DNA of 64,000 bases from Flammeovirga kamogawensis (GTDB lineage Bacteria > Bacteroidota > Bacteroidia > Cytophagales > Flammeovirgaceae), in the NCBI RefSeq assembly GCF_018736065.1, contig NZ_CP076128.1, positions 186,001 to 250,000 on the forward strand, in the 5' to 3' direction. A model generated the notes under the pieces. The model had not been told where the DNA came from. It was given only the letters and a program-made list of their open reading frames with translations, and did no database searches. Positions 33,489 through 42,574 of the stretch are shown here, piece by piece. Positions within the stretch are counted from its first letter, which is position 1, and each line of letters opens with the position of its first letter. Both the position numbers and the translations under genes were made by a program.

Positions 33489-36400
33489 TTATAGTTTGAT
33501 CACTTTAGTTCTTTCTTTATCGATGACAAGATAATAAGTACCTGTTTTCCAATTTACAACACTAATTGATGAAGTCTTGAATTTTTCGTTAGAGTAAACT
33601 ACCTGTCCTGAAATATTATAAATATATACTTGATGGGTTTTACCATCTTTAATAAGATCAATATTTAAGGAAGTACTTACTGGGTTAGGGTAGATAGTAT
33701 ATGTTACTTGAGGTTGGTTTTCTCTGACAGTTAGTACATCATACAATGCAATAACAGTTAAGTTGTCTGTAACCTCATTAAAAGTAGTATCCCACCCAAT
33801 AAAAGAATAGCCACTTCTCGTAGGGTTTTCAGGAGCAGTAGCAGGAGCTTTGTAATTTACTTCTTCAGATTTAATTATAGACCCATCATGGTCTTTAAAA
33901 ATTACTGTATAGGTATTAATTTCGTACGTTGCTGTAACAATTAAATCTGCTGTAATTATATCAAAAGTAGTATCCCACCCAATAAAAGTATAACCACTTC
34001 TCGTAGGGTTTTCAGGAGCAGTGGCAGCATCTTTATAATCTACTTCTTCAGACTTAATTTCTAATCCATCATGATCTTTAAACGTTACCGTAAATGTGCT
34101 AATCTTATACATTGCTGTAACTATTAAATCTTCTGAAATCAAATCAAAAGCTATGTCCCATCCTGTAAAAATATATCCAATTCTTGACGGATCTGAAGGG
34201 GCTGTAGCTGTATTTCCAGATATAACTATTTCAGATTTTAATAAAGTTCCATTATAGTCATTGAAATTAACAGTATACGTAATCACAACATTATAAAGTG
34301 CTTTAATCGTTATGTCTTCTGTAATTGATTCATAATTAACGTCCCAGTTGGAAAATATATAACCACTTCTAATTGGGTTATCAGGAGGGGTAGCAGTTTT
34401 TTCAAATTCGACATTTTCAGATTTGAGAACTGTATCATCATGATCAACAAAAGTTACTGTATAAGTATTAATGTTATATTCAGCTTTTACAGTCAAGTTG
34501 TTGCTAACGGAATTAAACTCCGTGTCCCAATTATCAAAAGTATACCCTCTTCTAGTAGGATTATCAGGAGGAGTTGCAGTTTTTTCAAATTCGACATTTT
34601 CAGATTTGAGAACTGTATCATCATGATCAACAAAAGTTACTGTATACGTATTAATGTTATACTCAGCTTTTACAGTCAAATTGTTGCTAACGGAAGTAAA
34701 TTCTGTGTCCCAATTATCAAAAGTATACCCTCTTCTAGAAGGGTTATCAGGAGGGGTGGCAGTTTTTTCAAATTCGACATTTTCAGATTTGAGAACTGTA
34801 TTATCATGATCAACAAAAGTTACTGTATAAGTATTAATGCTATATTCAGCTTTTACAGTCAGGTTGTTGTTGACGGAATTAAATTCTGTATCCCAATTAT
34901 CAAAAGTATATCCTATTTTAGTAGGGGGCGATGGGGCAGTTGCTGATGCACCCAACATAAGTGTTTCTGTTTTTAATAATGCATTGTTATAATCAACAAA
35001 ATCAACTATATAAACTCTGTGGTTGTATTTGTAAGAATTACTAGATTCTATTTTAGTAACTGTGGAGCCTAAATTATACGAGTGTGATGTATGCCATATA
35101 CCTGTGTTTGGTAAATCAATACCATTGTCTGGTAGACTACCGGCAAAAGCATCATCACCAATAGTAATAAGTGAAGTACTCAGTGTAATATCTTCTAATG
35201 TAGAATTACTGTAAAAAGCATTTTCTTCAATTGTTGTAATGCTATTACCCATTGCTAGAGAGTATAAGTTTCTTCTACTGAATGCACCTATACCTATAGT
35301 TTTTACTTTAACATCCATACCATCAATATTAAAGTTTTCAGGAATTACAATATCAGTAGCAAAACCTATATAATTTATAATTGTACCAGTTGTTTCCTCA
35401 AACTCAACATCATTTAATGCTAATATTTTGCTGAAGCGAGCAAAACAACCTTTTTCGTCATTAAAAAATCCACTTCCGGCACTATATATTGTACCGTCTT
35501 GGTCATAGAAATTAATAAAATTAGGGACTACACTTGTAGGTAATATTATTGGATCGTCGAGTGAATAGTTTCTTTCGAAACTCAAAGAAGATATGTATTT
35601 TAGATTAGATTCATTTTCAAAAGTTACAGCTGTAAGGCTGTTATAAGCAAAAGCTCTACTGCCTATGTATTCAATACTTTTTGGGAAATGAATTGTTTTT
35701 ATTCTACAATATCTAAATGCACCACCTCCTATATAATTAATACCTTCATGAAGAGATATTTCATTAAGACTTGTGGAATAAAATGAATAATACCCAATGT
35801 TTGTTAGGTTAGTGGGTAAATCAACGGAAGTTAAGCTACAATATGAAAATGCATATTCATCAATTTCTGTAACCTCATCAGATAGGAAATTGATTACACT
35901 CTCTGTACCTCCATAAGATGTAATAATTGTATAATCAACAGACCCATCATCGTTTCTACCATAAAATAAGCCATTATGTGCAGATCCATTTACGGTTGTA
36001 ATTTCATTACTTGAAAATGCTCCACCACCAAGTATTGTACTACTATTTGCTATGTTTACCTGAGAAATTTTATTGCGAGTAAAAGACTGTTTATCAATTT
36101 TCAACAAAGAACTTGGTAAACTAATTGATGTTAAATCGTTTAAATGAAAAGCATAGCTGCCAATTTCTTCAATTCCTTCACTTAAGTTTAATGTAGTGAT
36201 ATCGTTATAAGAAAATGCTCCAGAACCTATTGTTTTAATAGTAGATGGAATAGTAACTTCTGTGAAATTACAATATGAAAATAATCCATTCGGGATTTCA
36301 GTCATACTCTTAGGAAAGTTAAACTCTTTAATATCATTGTAGCCAAAGCAGTTTGTTCCCACTTCACAGCCTTCTGGAATAAATAGTTTGGTTAAATTAT

Positions 36401-37826
36401 TTTGATAAAAAGCACTATTACCAATTTTTTGTAAGTTGTCTGGGAATATTACTGAGCTTATATCGTGTCTTTGAAAGGCATAAGTACCAATTTCACGAAT
36501 AGGATATTCTACACCATCAATCGTAAAACTATTTGGAATTATAATATCTGTAGCTATTCCTTTATATGAACTAATACTACCTGTAGATGTATTAAATGTG
36601 ACATCTTCAATACTCAATGTTTCTAGTATTTTACTTCTTAATGATAACGTAAAATCAGTTATACTTTCTCCAGGATCATAAGCTTCTAAATTGCTATCTA
36701 CATACGAATGAAAATTAGTTTGAGTATGAGTTGGTAAAACAATAGGAGCCAATGTTTCTGTACTTTTAAAGGCATTTACACCAATTGTATTAATTGTACT
36801 ATTGTTTTCAAAAATTACAGAAGTAAGAGGGTTGTCAGTAAATGCAGAAGTACCAATTGTCTTCATACTAGCAGGAATAGTAATACTAGTTAGTTTATTG
36901 CTTTGAAAAGCATTGAATTCAATTTCTTCTAATTGACTAGGGAGATTAATAGTTTCTATTTGGTTATTAAGAAATGCTCTATATCTAATTTTCTTCAACG
37001 TACTAGGTAAACTAACAGAGGTTAGAACATTACTATTAAAGGCATCAACTCCAATATCAGTAACTCCTTCAGGTATAATTACTGAAGTTAGAAGGTTATC
37101 TTCAAAGGCATAAAAACCTATTTTAGATAAATTTTTAGAAATTACAATAGAGGTTAATTTGTTTTCAGCAAATACACGACTATGGAAAGTGGTGATACTA
37201 TTTGGTAATTCAAGTGTTGTTAATTCATTTTGAGTAAATGCACCATCATGTAGTTCAACAACACCGTCAGGTATTTCTACTGAGGTTAATGAACTAAATG
37301 CAAAAGCATACGATTGAATTACTGTAACAGTGCTTGGTATAAAATCAATTTCTGTAGCAGTGCCACCATAACAAACTAATTGAGTATTATCTTCTGTTCC
37401 ATCTTCTTTTAGTCCTAAAAATATACCATTTGAAGGTTCGCCATTTATTTCTGTAATATTATTACTACTAAAAGAACCTTTACCTAACTCTTTTAACCCT
37501 GTTGGTAAAGTAACCGAAGTCAGTTCATTTTTAGCAAAAGCTAAAAATTTGATTGAAGTAATTGTATTAGGGAAACTAACATTAGTAAGTCCTTTACCTT
37601 GAAATGCATAATATCTTATACTTTTTACAGTAACTTCTGTTCCACTTACATTAAAACTTTCAGGAATGATAATGTCTGTCGCACTACCAGAGTAGTCTGT
37701 GATTTCACCATTTACAGCATCAAAACCAACGTCATCAATAGTTATGGTGGTTTGTGAATAAGTCTTGCTAATTATTGCTAATAACAAGAATGTTATCCAA
37801 ATGGGAGTGAGTTTGCTTATTTTCAT
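33489..37826 (-). CDS. BspA-like leucine-rich-repeat surface protein with InlB B-repeats and T9SS sorting domain
   Basis: A 1445-residue secreted protein. A signal peptide (about 1-24) is followed by a large BspA/LRR_5 region with repeated AF...NxLTSVxLPxxL units (about 25-900). That region is built as three modules, each opening with a similar 60-residue block (IDDVGFDAVNG..., IEDVTFNTSTG..., LNDVEFEETTG...). Next are seven InlB B-repeats (Listeria-Bacteroides repeats; GYTFDNWDTEF pattern; 61 residues each), some nearly identical in DNA. The last 75 residues form a type A T9SS C-terminal sorting domain (YTIYPNPVSTSLNIDL ... GTYYLVIDKERTKVIKL). It should be exported by T9SS, with SprA, and act as a cell-surface adhesin. 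A kinase/regulator pair is upstream. Confidence 0.88.
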   Translation of the reverse strand: MKISKLTPIWITFLLLAIISKTYSQTTITIDDVGFDAVNGEITDYSGSATDIIIPESFNVSGTEVTVKSIRYYAFQGKGLTNVSFPNTITSIKFLAFAKNELTSVTLPTGLKELGKGSFSSNNITEINGEPSNGIFLGLKEDGTEDNTQLVCYGGTATEIDFIPSTVTVIQSYAFAFSSLTSVEIPDGVVELHDGAFTQNELTTLELPNSITTFHSRVFAENKLTSIVISKNLSKIGFYAFEDNLLTSVIIPEGVTDIGVDAFNSNVLTSVSLPSTLKKIRYRAFLNNQIETINLPSQLEEIEFNAFQSNKLTSITIPASMKTIGTSAFTDNPLTSVIFENNSTINTIGVNAFKSTETLAPIVLPTHTQTNFHSYVDSNLEAYDPGESITDFTLSLRSKILETLSIEDVTFNTSTGSISSYKGIATDIIIPNSFTIDGVEYPIREIGTYAFQRHDISSVIFPDNLQKIGNSAFYQNNLTKLFIPEGCEVGTNCFGYNDIKEFNFPKSMTEIPNGLFSYCNFTEVTIPSTIKTIGSGAFSYNDITTLNLSEGIEEIGSYAFHLNDLTSISLPSSLLKIDKQSFTRNKISQVNIANSSTILGGGAFSSNEITTVNGSAHNGLFYGRNDDGSVDYTIITSYGGTESVINFLSDEVTEIDEYAFSYCSLTSVDLPTNLTNIGYYSFYSTSLNEISLHEGINYIGGGAFRYCRIKTIHFPKSIEYIGSRAFAYNSLTAVTFENESNLKYISSLSFERNYSLDDPIILPTSVVPNFINFYDQDGTIYSAGSGFFNDEKGCFARFSKILALNDVEFEETTGTIINYIGFATDIVIPENFNIDGMDVKVKTIGIGAFSRRNLYSLAMGNSITTIEENAFYSNSTLEDITLSTSLITIGDDAFAGSLPDNGIDLPNTGIWHTSHSYNLGSTVTKIESSNSYKYNHRVYIVDFVDYNNALLKTETLMLGASATAPSPPTKIGYTFDNWDTEFNSVNNNLTVKAEYSINTYTVTFVDHDNTVLKSENVEFEKTATPPDNPSRRGYTFDNWDTEFTSVSNNLTVKAEYNINTYTVTFVDHDDTVLKSENVEFEKTATPPDNPTRRGYTFDNWDTEFNSVSNNLTVKAEYNINTYTVTFVDHDDTVLKSENVEFEKTATPPDNPIRSGYIFSNWDVNYESITEDITIKALYNVVITYTVNFNDYNGTLLKSEIVISGNTATAPSDPSRIGYIFTGWDIAFDLISEDLIVTAMYKISTFTVTFKDHDGLEIKSEEVDYKDAATAPENPTRSGYTFIGWDTTFDIITADLIVTATYEINTYTVIFKDHDGSIIKSEEVNYKAPATAPENPTRSGYSFIGWDTTFNEVTDNLTVIALYDVLTVRENQPQVTYTIYPNPVSTSLNIDLIKDGKTHQVYIYNISGQVVYSNEKFKTSSISVVNWKTGTYYLVIDKERTKVIKL
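34375..34930. repeat. Nearly identical 183-bp tandem repeats within the T9SS adhesin gene
   Basis: Three 61-codon units with the same start sequence at 34445, 34628 and 34811, exactly 183 bp apart, differ at only a few positions. The neighbouring units at 33.7-34.4 kb and 34.9-35.0 kb are more diverged. Such arrays can expand or contract by slipped pairing. Confidence 0.85.
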
Positions 37827-37977
37827 AATTTTATATGTTGATTTATTATTTAAAATACAGTGTGCTATTATTTATTTAAGAGTATTTTCTGTGTTGATTT
37901 TTGGGCATAGCAATGCCATGTTAATAATTTTGGACTATTAACCTTACATTAGAATTTTTATAGTTGATTAAAGATTC

Positions 37978-38616
37978 CTAGGATTCTAATAAGTTGTTTT
38001 TAATTGCTATACGAATTAATCCTGCTACATTTTTGACACTTAATTTAGAAAACATATTTTTCCTATGTGTCTCAACAGTGTTCTGACTTATGAACAGTTT
38101 ATCAGCAATTTCCTTTGTTGTATATTCATCACCAATTAAATGGAGTACTTCTTTCTCGCGTTTACTTAGTTCGGGCATTGGGTTGTATTTTCTACTAAAA
38201 GTACTTTCCGATATTATATCTTTTACTTCTTTAGAAAAATAATTTTCTCCATTTACTATTGTGCTTACAGCAGTAAGTAATTCTTCTTTTTCTGCATTTT
38301 TTAAGAGATATCCATTTACTTCTTGTTTTACTATCTTCGAAATAACATTTGCTTCATTATGCATACTTAAAACTAATGTATGTATATATGGATATTTGCT
38401 TTTTACAGTATCTATAAGACTACTTCCATCTACATCTGGCATACTCAGGTCTGTAATAATAATATCTGTTTGTTTGTCTTTTAAAATAGTTAAAGCCATT
38501 CCTACATTAGAGGCAGTACCTACAACTTCAATATTATTTTCGTTAGCAAACAGAGATTGTAATCCCTCCAAAAACATAAGATGATCATCGACGAGCAATA
38601 CTTTAATTTTATTCAT
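37978..38616 (-). CDS. NarL/LuxR-family response regulator
   Basis: A 212-residue regulator. The receiver has D10/D11, phospho-acceptor D56 in DIIITDLSMP, and the Lys in GYLLKNA. The C-terminal LuxR-type helix-turn-helix has KREKEVLHLIGDEYTTKEIADKLFISQNTVETHRKN. It follows its cognate kinase gene by 19 bp and precedes the T9SS adhesin gene by 151 bp, same strand. A link to control of that adhesin is inferred from position only. Confidence 0.88.
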   Translation of the reverse strand: MNKIKVLLVDDHLMFLEGLQSLFANENNIEVVGTASNVGMALTILKDKQTDIIITDLSMPDVDGSSLIDTVKSKYPYIHTLVLSMHNEANVISKIVKQEVNGYLLKNAEKEELLTAVSTIVNGENYFSKEVKDIISESTFSRKYNPMPELSKREKEVLHLIGDEYTTKEIADKLFISQNTVETHRKNMFSKLSVKNVAGLIRIAIKNNLLES

Positions 38617-38635
38617 TGTAGTTTGTTCTAGTAGT

Positions 38636-40591
38636 TTATGTTAATGGAATTTCTATGTTTACCAAGCTCCATTGTCCCAAAGCAGATTCTATTGAACAAG
38701 TGCCATTTAATGCTTTAATTCTAGAATGAATGTTTTTTAATCCAATTCCATTAGTAGCAATTGTCGTATCGAAACCAATGCCATTATCCTCAAACATTAA
38801 GCTTAAGTATTCATCGCCTCTAGTTATTTGAAGGTCTACTACATCAGCTTTTGAATACTTAATTACATTACTCATTAGTTCTTGAATAATGCGATATAAT
38901 TCAATTTTAATTTCGCTAGATAGCAGGTCAAGTTTTGTTTCTGGATAAAGGTTTAGATTAATTTTAATTTTGTTGCCCACTAACATTTCATCTAAAAACT
39001 TCTGAACTATATATGTGAAAGAGTGGCTATTCATTTTTACAGAAACTAAATTATGGGAAATTTCTCGAATCTCTTTATAAGTATCATCAATATTTAGCAT
39101 AATTACTTTGAGCTTCTCATCAGAGTTGCGATCAATTATATTACCTAAATTGAGTTTAATACTTGCAAGATTTCCGCCTATTCCATCATGTAATTCTTGG
39201 GCAATTCTTTTACGTTCCTTATCTCTACCTTCAATAACAGATTTAATTGCACTAACTTCTTGTTGTTGTATTAAAGAATAAATCTCTTTTTTATTTATCT
39301 CTTCTGTTTTTTGAGCTATTAATTTTTCAGCCTTTAGTTTTTGTTTATAAAACAGATAAATAAAAATTATACCAGCAACGCATAGTATTGCAACACTAAT
39401 AGTTACGTTTCTGATAATGCGATTTATTTTTAGATTATATGAGCTAACAATCAACTGCTGATCTTGTATTTCTTTTTCCTGTTTTAGTAATAAAATTTCT
39501 TTTTCTTTTCTTTCTGCTTCAAACTCTGCTAATAAACTTTCGTTGTTTTTAGCTTGTTCTATATTAAATAAGCTGTCTTTCAGTTGGATATGTTTTTGTT
39601 GAAAGAATAAAGCATCCTTGTAAATAGATTTTGATTCGTATAATTTAGCAAGCATATTGTAGGCCAATAATAATTGATCATTTGTTTCTGTTTCTAAAGA
39701 GAGAGCAATTGATTTATTGTAAAAATTGATAGCATTAGTATAGTCTTTCATGGATTCGTAAGCAGATGCAAGACTTAAGTACGTATGGGCTAAATCTCTT
39801 TTATTATTTTCCAGCTTTTCATATTTAGCAATTTGATGTAAATATTTCAATCCTTTTTTATAAGAAGAGTCATCGATTAACTGATTAGCAATATTATGAA
39901 GAATATCGTTTCTGTAAATAGTAGCTAAGTTATTATCGTCACACATTTTAAGTGATTTATTATAATACTCCATCGCTAAACTATCTTTACCAATTTCTTT
40001 ATACGTAGTGCCTATGTTAAGTAAAATAATGTGTTTGCCAATTATATCATCTTCAAGTTCATAACTTTTAAATAAGTAATCTAATGCCTGTTGTTGCTTA
40101 CCCATATGTGATACTACAACAGCTAAATTAGAATAAATATCAGCTAACCTAGAAGATTCTATACGTTCTGCAATTTCAATTCCTCTTCGGTAGGTTTCTA
40201 TAGATTCTTCGTATTTACCTAAGTTTTTATAAACTATACCTAATTCATTTAAGACAAGAACTTGTCGTTCGGGTTTTTCCATTTCAACATAATACTCCAA
40301 TGCTTTATTATGGTATTTTATTGCCGAACGGTTTCTTCCTTTTTTTCTATTATAAAAGCCTAAGCAGTAGTAACCAAATGCAGACACCCTAATGCTTTTT
40401 TCATCATTTAAGCGTAATGCCTCTTCAACATTTGCTTTTGCTTGATCTGCACTGTCATTAATTAAATAAGGAAATGAGCTGATTAGTGAATCTACAAGAT
40501 GAGGAATTTCTTCCGTTTCTTTAGCTTTAGTAGATTGAACGCACAAGCACATTAATGTAGCAATTATTATATATAGTTTACCTTTAAGCAA
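38636..40591 (-). CDS. TPR-containing sensor histidine kinase (HisKA_3 type)
   Basis: A 651-residue kinase typical of Bacteroidota. A signal peptide (about 1-23) is followed by a periplasmic array of at least seven tetratricopeptide repeats (about 30-350; for example LNELGIVYKNLGKYEESIETYRRGIEIAE), a coiled stretch, one membrane span (about 392-412), a second coil, then a NarL-partner HisKA_3 domain (RIAQELHDGIGGNLASIKLNLG, phospho-acceptor H468) and a HATPase_c domain (IIQELMSNVIKYSKA, DNGIGFD, GIGLKNIHSRIKAL). It phosphorylates the NarL-type regulator encoded just downstream. A -7 box and an operator-like palindrome lie upstream. Confidence 0.88.
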   Translation of the reverse strand: MLKGKLYIIIATLMCLCVQSTKAKETEEIPHLVDSLISSFPYLINDSADQAKANVEEALRLNDEKSIRVSAFGYYCLGFYNRKKGRNRSAIKYHNKALEYYVEMEKPERQVLVLNELGIVYKNLGKYEESIETYRRGIEIAERIESSRLADIYSNLAVVVSHMGKQQQALDYLFKSYELEDDIIGKHIILLNIGTTYKEIGKDSLAMEYYNKSLKMCDDNNLATIYRNDILHNIANQLIDDSSYKKGLKYLHQIAKYEKLENNKRDLAHTYLSLASAYESMKDYTNAINFYNKSIALSLETETNDQLLLAYNMLAKLYESKSIYKDALFFQQKHIQLKDSLFNIEQAKNNESLLAEFEAERKEKEILLLKQEKEIQDQQLIVSSYNLKINRIIRNVTISVAILCVAGIIFIYLFYKQKLKAEKLIAQKTEEINKKEIYSLIQQQEVSAIKSVIEGRDKERKRIAQELHDGIGGNLASIKLNLGNIIDRNSDEKLKVIMLNIDDTYKEIREISHNLVSVKMNSHSFTYIVQKFLDEMLVGNKIKINLNLYPETKLDLLSSEIKIELYRIIQELMSNVIKYSKADVVDLQITRGDEYLSLMFEDNGIGFDTTIATNGIGLKNIHSRIKALNGTCSIESALGQWSLVNIEIPLT

Positions 40592-40957
40592 AATGTAAGT
40601 ACTTATTTATTGGAGTCAGAAGTAAAATAGTATATGCAAAACTAATTTTTTATTTGATTATTCGTATCACGGTTTACCGTGAATTGAAAGATTTTGTTGT
40701 ATAAAATCATAGTTATACAAACATTACTTCGTTAGTATTTGATTTAATAAAATTTTTTATCGATTCACCTGACTATAAATGTGGTACTGTACCTTAAAAG
40801 TTCTCACAGATAAATTTAAATTCCTACTGCTAATCATTATTTAAATGTTATGTAAGCATAATAAAATTTTCATATATTGCTTGCTGAAATTAATTGATGT
40901 AATTAATACACTTTTATAATATCAGTCAAACAAACCAATACACACAAAAATAACACT
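40592..40957. other. 366-bp divergent control region, TPR kinase / thiolase
   Basis: No gene was found. The left third holds the kinase promoter elements (CAAAACTA at 40637-40644, palindrome at 40667-40682). The right part is AT-rich, with ATTAATTGATGTAATTAAT at about 40888-40906, an imperfect inverted repeat in the thiolase promoter region. I could not place a clear TAnnTTTG for the thiolase gene. Confidence 0.45.
40637..40682 (-). promoter_or_regulatory. Promoter and operator-like palindrome of the TPR-kinase gene
   Basis: On the minus strand TAGTTTTG (40637-40644) fits the -7 consensus TAnnTTTG. Upstream lies the perfect inverted repeat TCACGGT-TT-ACCGTGA at 40667-40682, whose centre would fall near -44, in the usual place for an activator. 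No TTG -33 element is present, which fits an activator-dependent promoter. Confidence 0.5.
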
Positions 40958-42136
40958 ATGGAAGAAGTTTATATTGTATCTGCAGTAAGAACTCCGATCG
41001 GGAGTTTTGGCGGAGCATTATCATCTGTATCAGCAACAGATTTAGGAGCAGCTGCTATTAAAGGAGCATTAGAAAAAGCTGGAGTGGCACCTACAGAAGT
41101 TAATGAGGTTTATATGGGGAATGTTATTTCTTCTAACCTTGGTCAAGCACCAGCTAAGCAAGCTGCTTTAGGTGCGGGTATAGGTATTGATATTCCTTGT
41201 ACTACAATAAATAAAGTTTGTTCTTCGGGAATGAAAACAATTATGCTGGGTGCTCAATCTATTATGATGGGTGACAATGATGTTGTAGTTGCTGGTGGAA
41301 TGGAATCGATGTCTAATATTCCATATTATATCCCAAAAGGACGTTATGGTTATGGTTATGGTCATGGCCAAATGTTGGATGGATTAGTTAGGGATGGCCT
41401 TGCAGATGCGTATTCAAATCAGCCAATGGGTATTTGTGCAGATGCAACTGCAAAAAAATGTGAGATTAGTAGAGAGGAGCAAGATAACTTTGCCATTAAT
41501 TCATATAAGAAAACAGCATCATCAACAGAGAATGGTATTTTTGCAGAAGAGATTGTACCAGTAAGCGTTCCACAAAGAAGAGGAGAACCAATTATTGTTG
41601 ATAAGGATGAGGAATTTAAAAATGTGAAATTTGAAAAAATCCCAAACCTTAGAGCTGTTTTTACTAAAGATGGTACAGTAACTGCTGCAAATGCTTCAAC
41701 TATAAATGATGGTGCAGCAGCATTGGTTCTTGTCAATAAAAAAATTGTTGATAAATTAGGCTTAAAACCTATTGCAAAAATTATATCATATGCAGATGCA
41801 TCAAAAGAGCCAGAGTGGTTTACAATAGCACCACCCGATGCAGCAAGGAAAGCATTAAATAAAAAAGGGCTTACAATTGATGATATTGACTATTTTGAGG
41901 TCAATGAAGCATTTTCAGTTGTTACTTTAGCATTTGCTAAGGAATTGGGAATTTCATTAGATAAAATAAACGTTCATGGAGGTGCTGTTTCTATGGGGCA
42001 TCCTTTAGGAGCATCAGGAGCTAGAATTGTAGTCACTCTTGCAGGAGTTCTAAAACATGAAAAAGGCACAAAAGGACTTGCTGCTATTTGTAATGGTGGC
42101 GGAGGTGCCTCAGCACTTATCATAGAAAAGCTTTAA
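40958..42136 (+). CDS. Acetyl-CoA C-acetyltransferase (thiolase)
   Basis: A 392-residue type II thiolase that condenses two acetyl-CoA to acetoacetyl-CoA, or cleaves 3-ketoacyl-CoA. All catalytic residues are seen: nucleophile C88 (NKVCSSGMK), H348 (GGAVSMGHPLGASG) and C378 (CNGGGG), the same spacing as in characterised enzymes. The N-terminal VSAVRTPIGSFGG and NEAF motifs are intact. The lack of an adjacent hydroxyacyl-CoA dehydrogenase gene means that beta-oxidation or acetoacetate roles cannot be separated by context. It is transcribed alone and ends in a perfect two-way hairpin. Confidence 0.92.
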   Translation: MEEVYIVSAVRTPIGSFGGALSSVSATDLGAAAIKGALEKAGVAPTEVNEVYMGNVISSNLGQAPAKQAALGAGIGIDIPCTTINKVCSSGMKTIMLGAQSIMMGDNDVVVAGGMESMSNIPYYIPKGRYGYGYGHGQMLDGLVRDGLADAYSNQPMGICADATAKKCEISREEQDNFAINSYKKTASSTENGIFAEEIVPVSVPQRRGEPIIVDKDEEFKNVKFEKIPNLRAVFTKDGTVTAANASTINDGAAALVLVNKKIVDKLGLKPIAKIISYADASKEPEWFTIAPPDAARKALNKKGLTIDDIDYFEVNEAFSVVTLAFAKELGISLDKINVHGGAVSMGHPLGASGARIVVTLAGVLKHEKGTKGLAAICNGGGGASALIIEKL

Positions 42137-42141
42137 ATTAG

Positions 42142-42172
42142 AAAAGGAGATGTAGTTATTACATCTCCTTTT
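42142..42172. terminator. Two-way terminator after thiolase
   Basis: A perfect 13-bp stem (42142-42154 with 42160-42172) with a 5-nt loop; runs of A and T on the two sides allow termination in both directions. It abuts the stop of the convergent small gene at 42173. Confidence 0.9.
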
Positions 42173-42451
42173 TTAATGACTCACTAATAATTCATTATAA
42201 GAATCACTCATTTTACCTATACTACCTCTAAGTAATTTGATATAATAATCTTCAGAATCATTTTCTAGGTTGATTCTAATATTATGTATTTCTTTGTTTA
42301 CATCTTCAACACGTATAGTTAGTTGATAGGTATTCAAATAATCAATCCATGCAGTTGTTATAGAAATAATCTTTCCTGTAGGGAGATCTTTATTGTTAAA
42401 CTGAATCCATTTATTCAGCATTAAATCGAATATGGTATTATAAATTGCCAT
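42173..42451 (-). CDS. Small conserved-looking protein of unknown function
   Basis: A 92-residue open frame, MAIYNTIFDLMLNKWIQF..., ending in a regular hydrophobic/acidic pattern, with no signal peptide, membrane span or cysteine cluster. Its ORF lies between two terminated or promoter-bearing intergenic regions and ends exactly at the shared hairpin, which supports it being a real gene. I recognise no family. Confidence 0.55.
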   Translation of the reverse strand: MAIYNTIFDLMLNKWIQFNNKDLPTGKIISITTAWIDYLNTYQLTIRVEDVNKEIHNIRINLENDSEDYYIKLLRGSIGKMSDSYNELLVSH

Positions 42452-42574
42452 TATATCATAAAGTTATATAGATATAACGTAGTACTTTTAAAAGTATTCT
42501 ATTATTTTACCTTAAAATTAGAAAGTTCAACTATTACAGCAAATTTCATCGAAAAATATTACGTATCGTAAGCT

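Noticed and set aside
34440-34946. A 168-codon plus-strand open frame opposite the T9SS adhesin gene
   Set aside because: It exists because the 183-bp repeats lack stops on the other strand in each copy. It repeats every 61 codons and has no separate promoter or recognisable domain.
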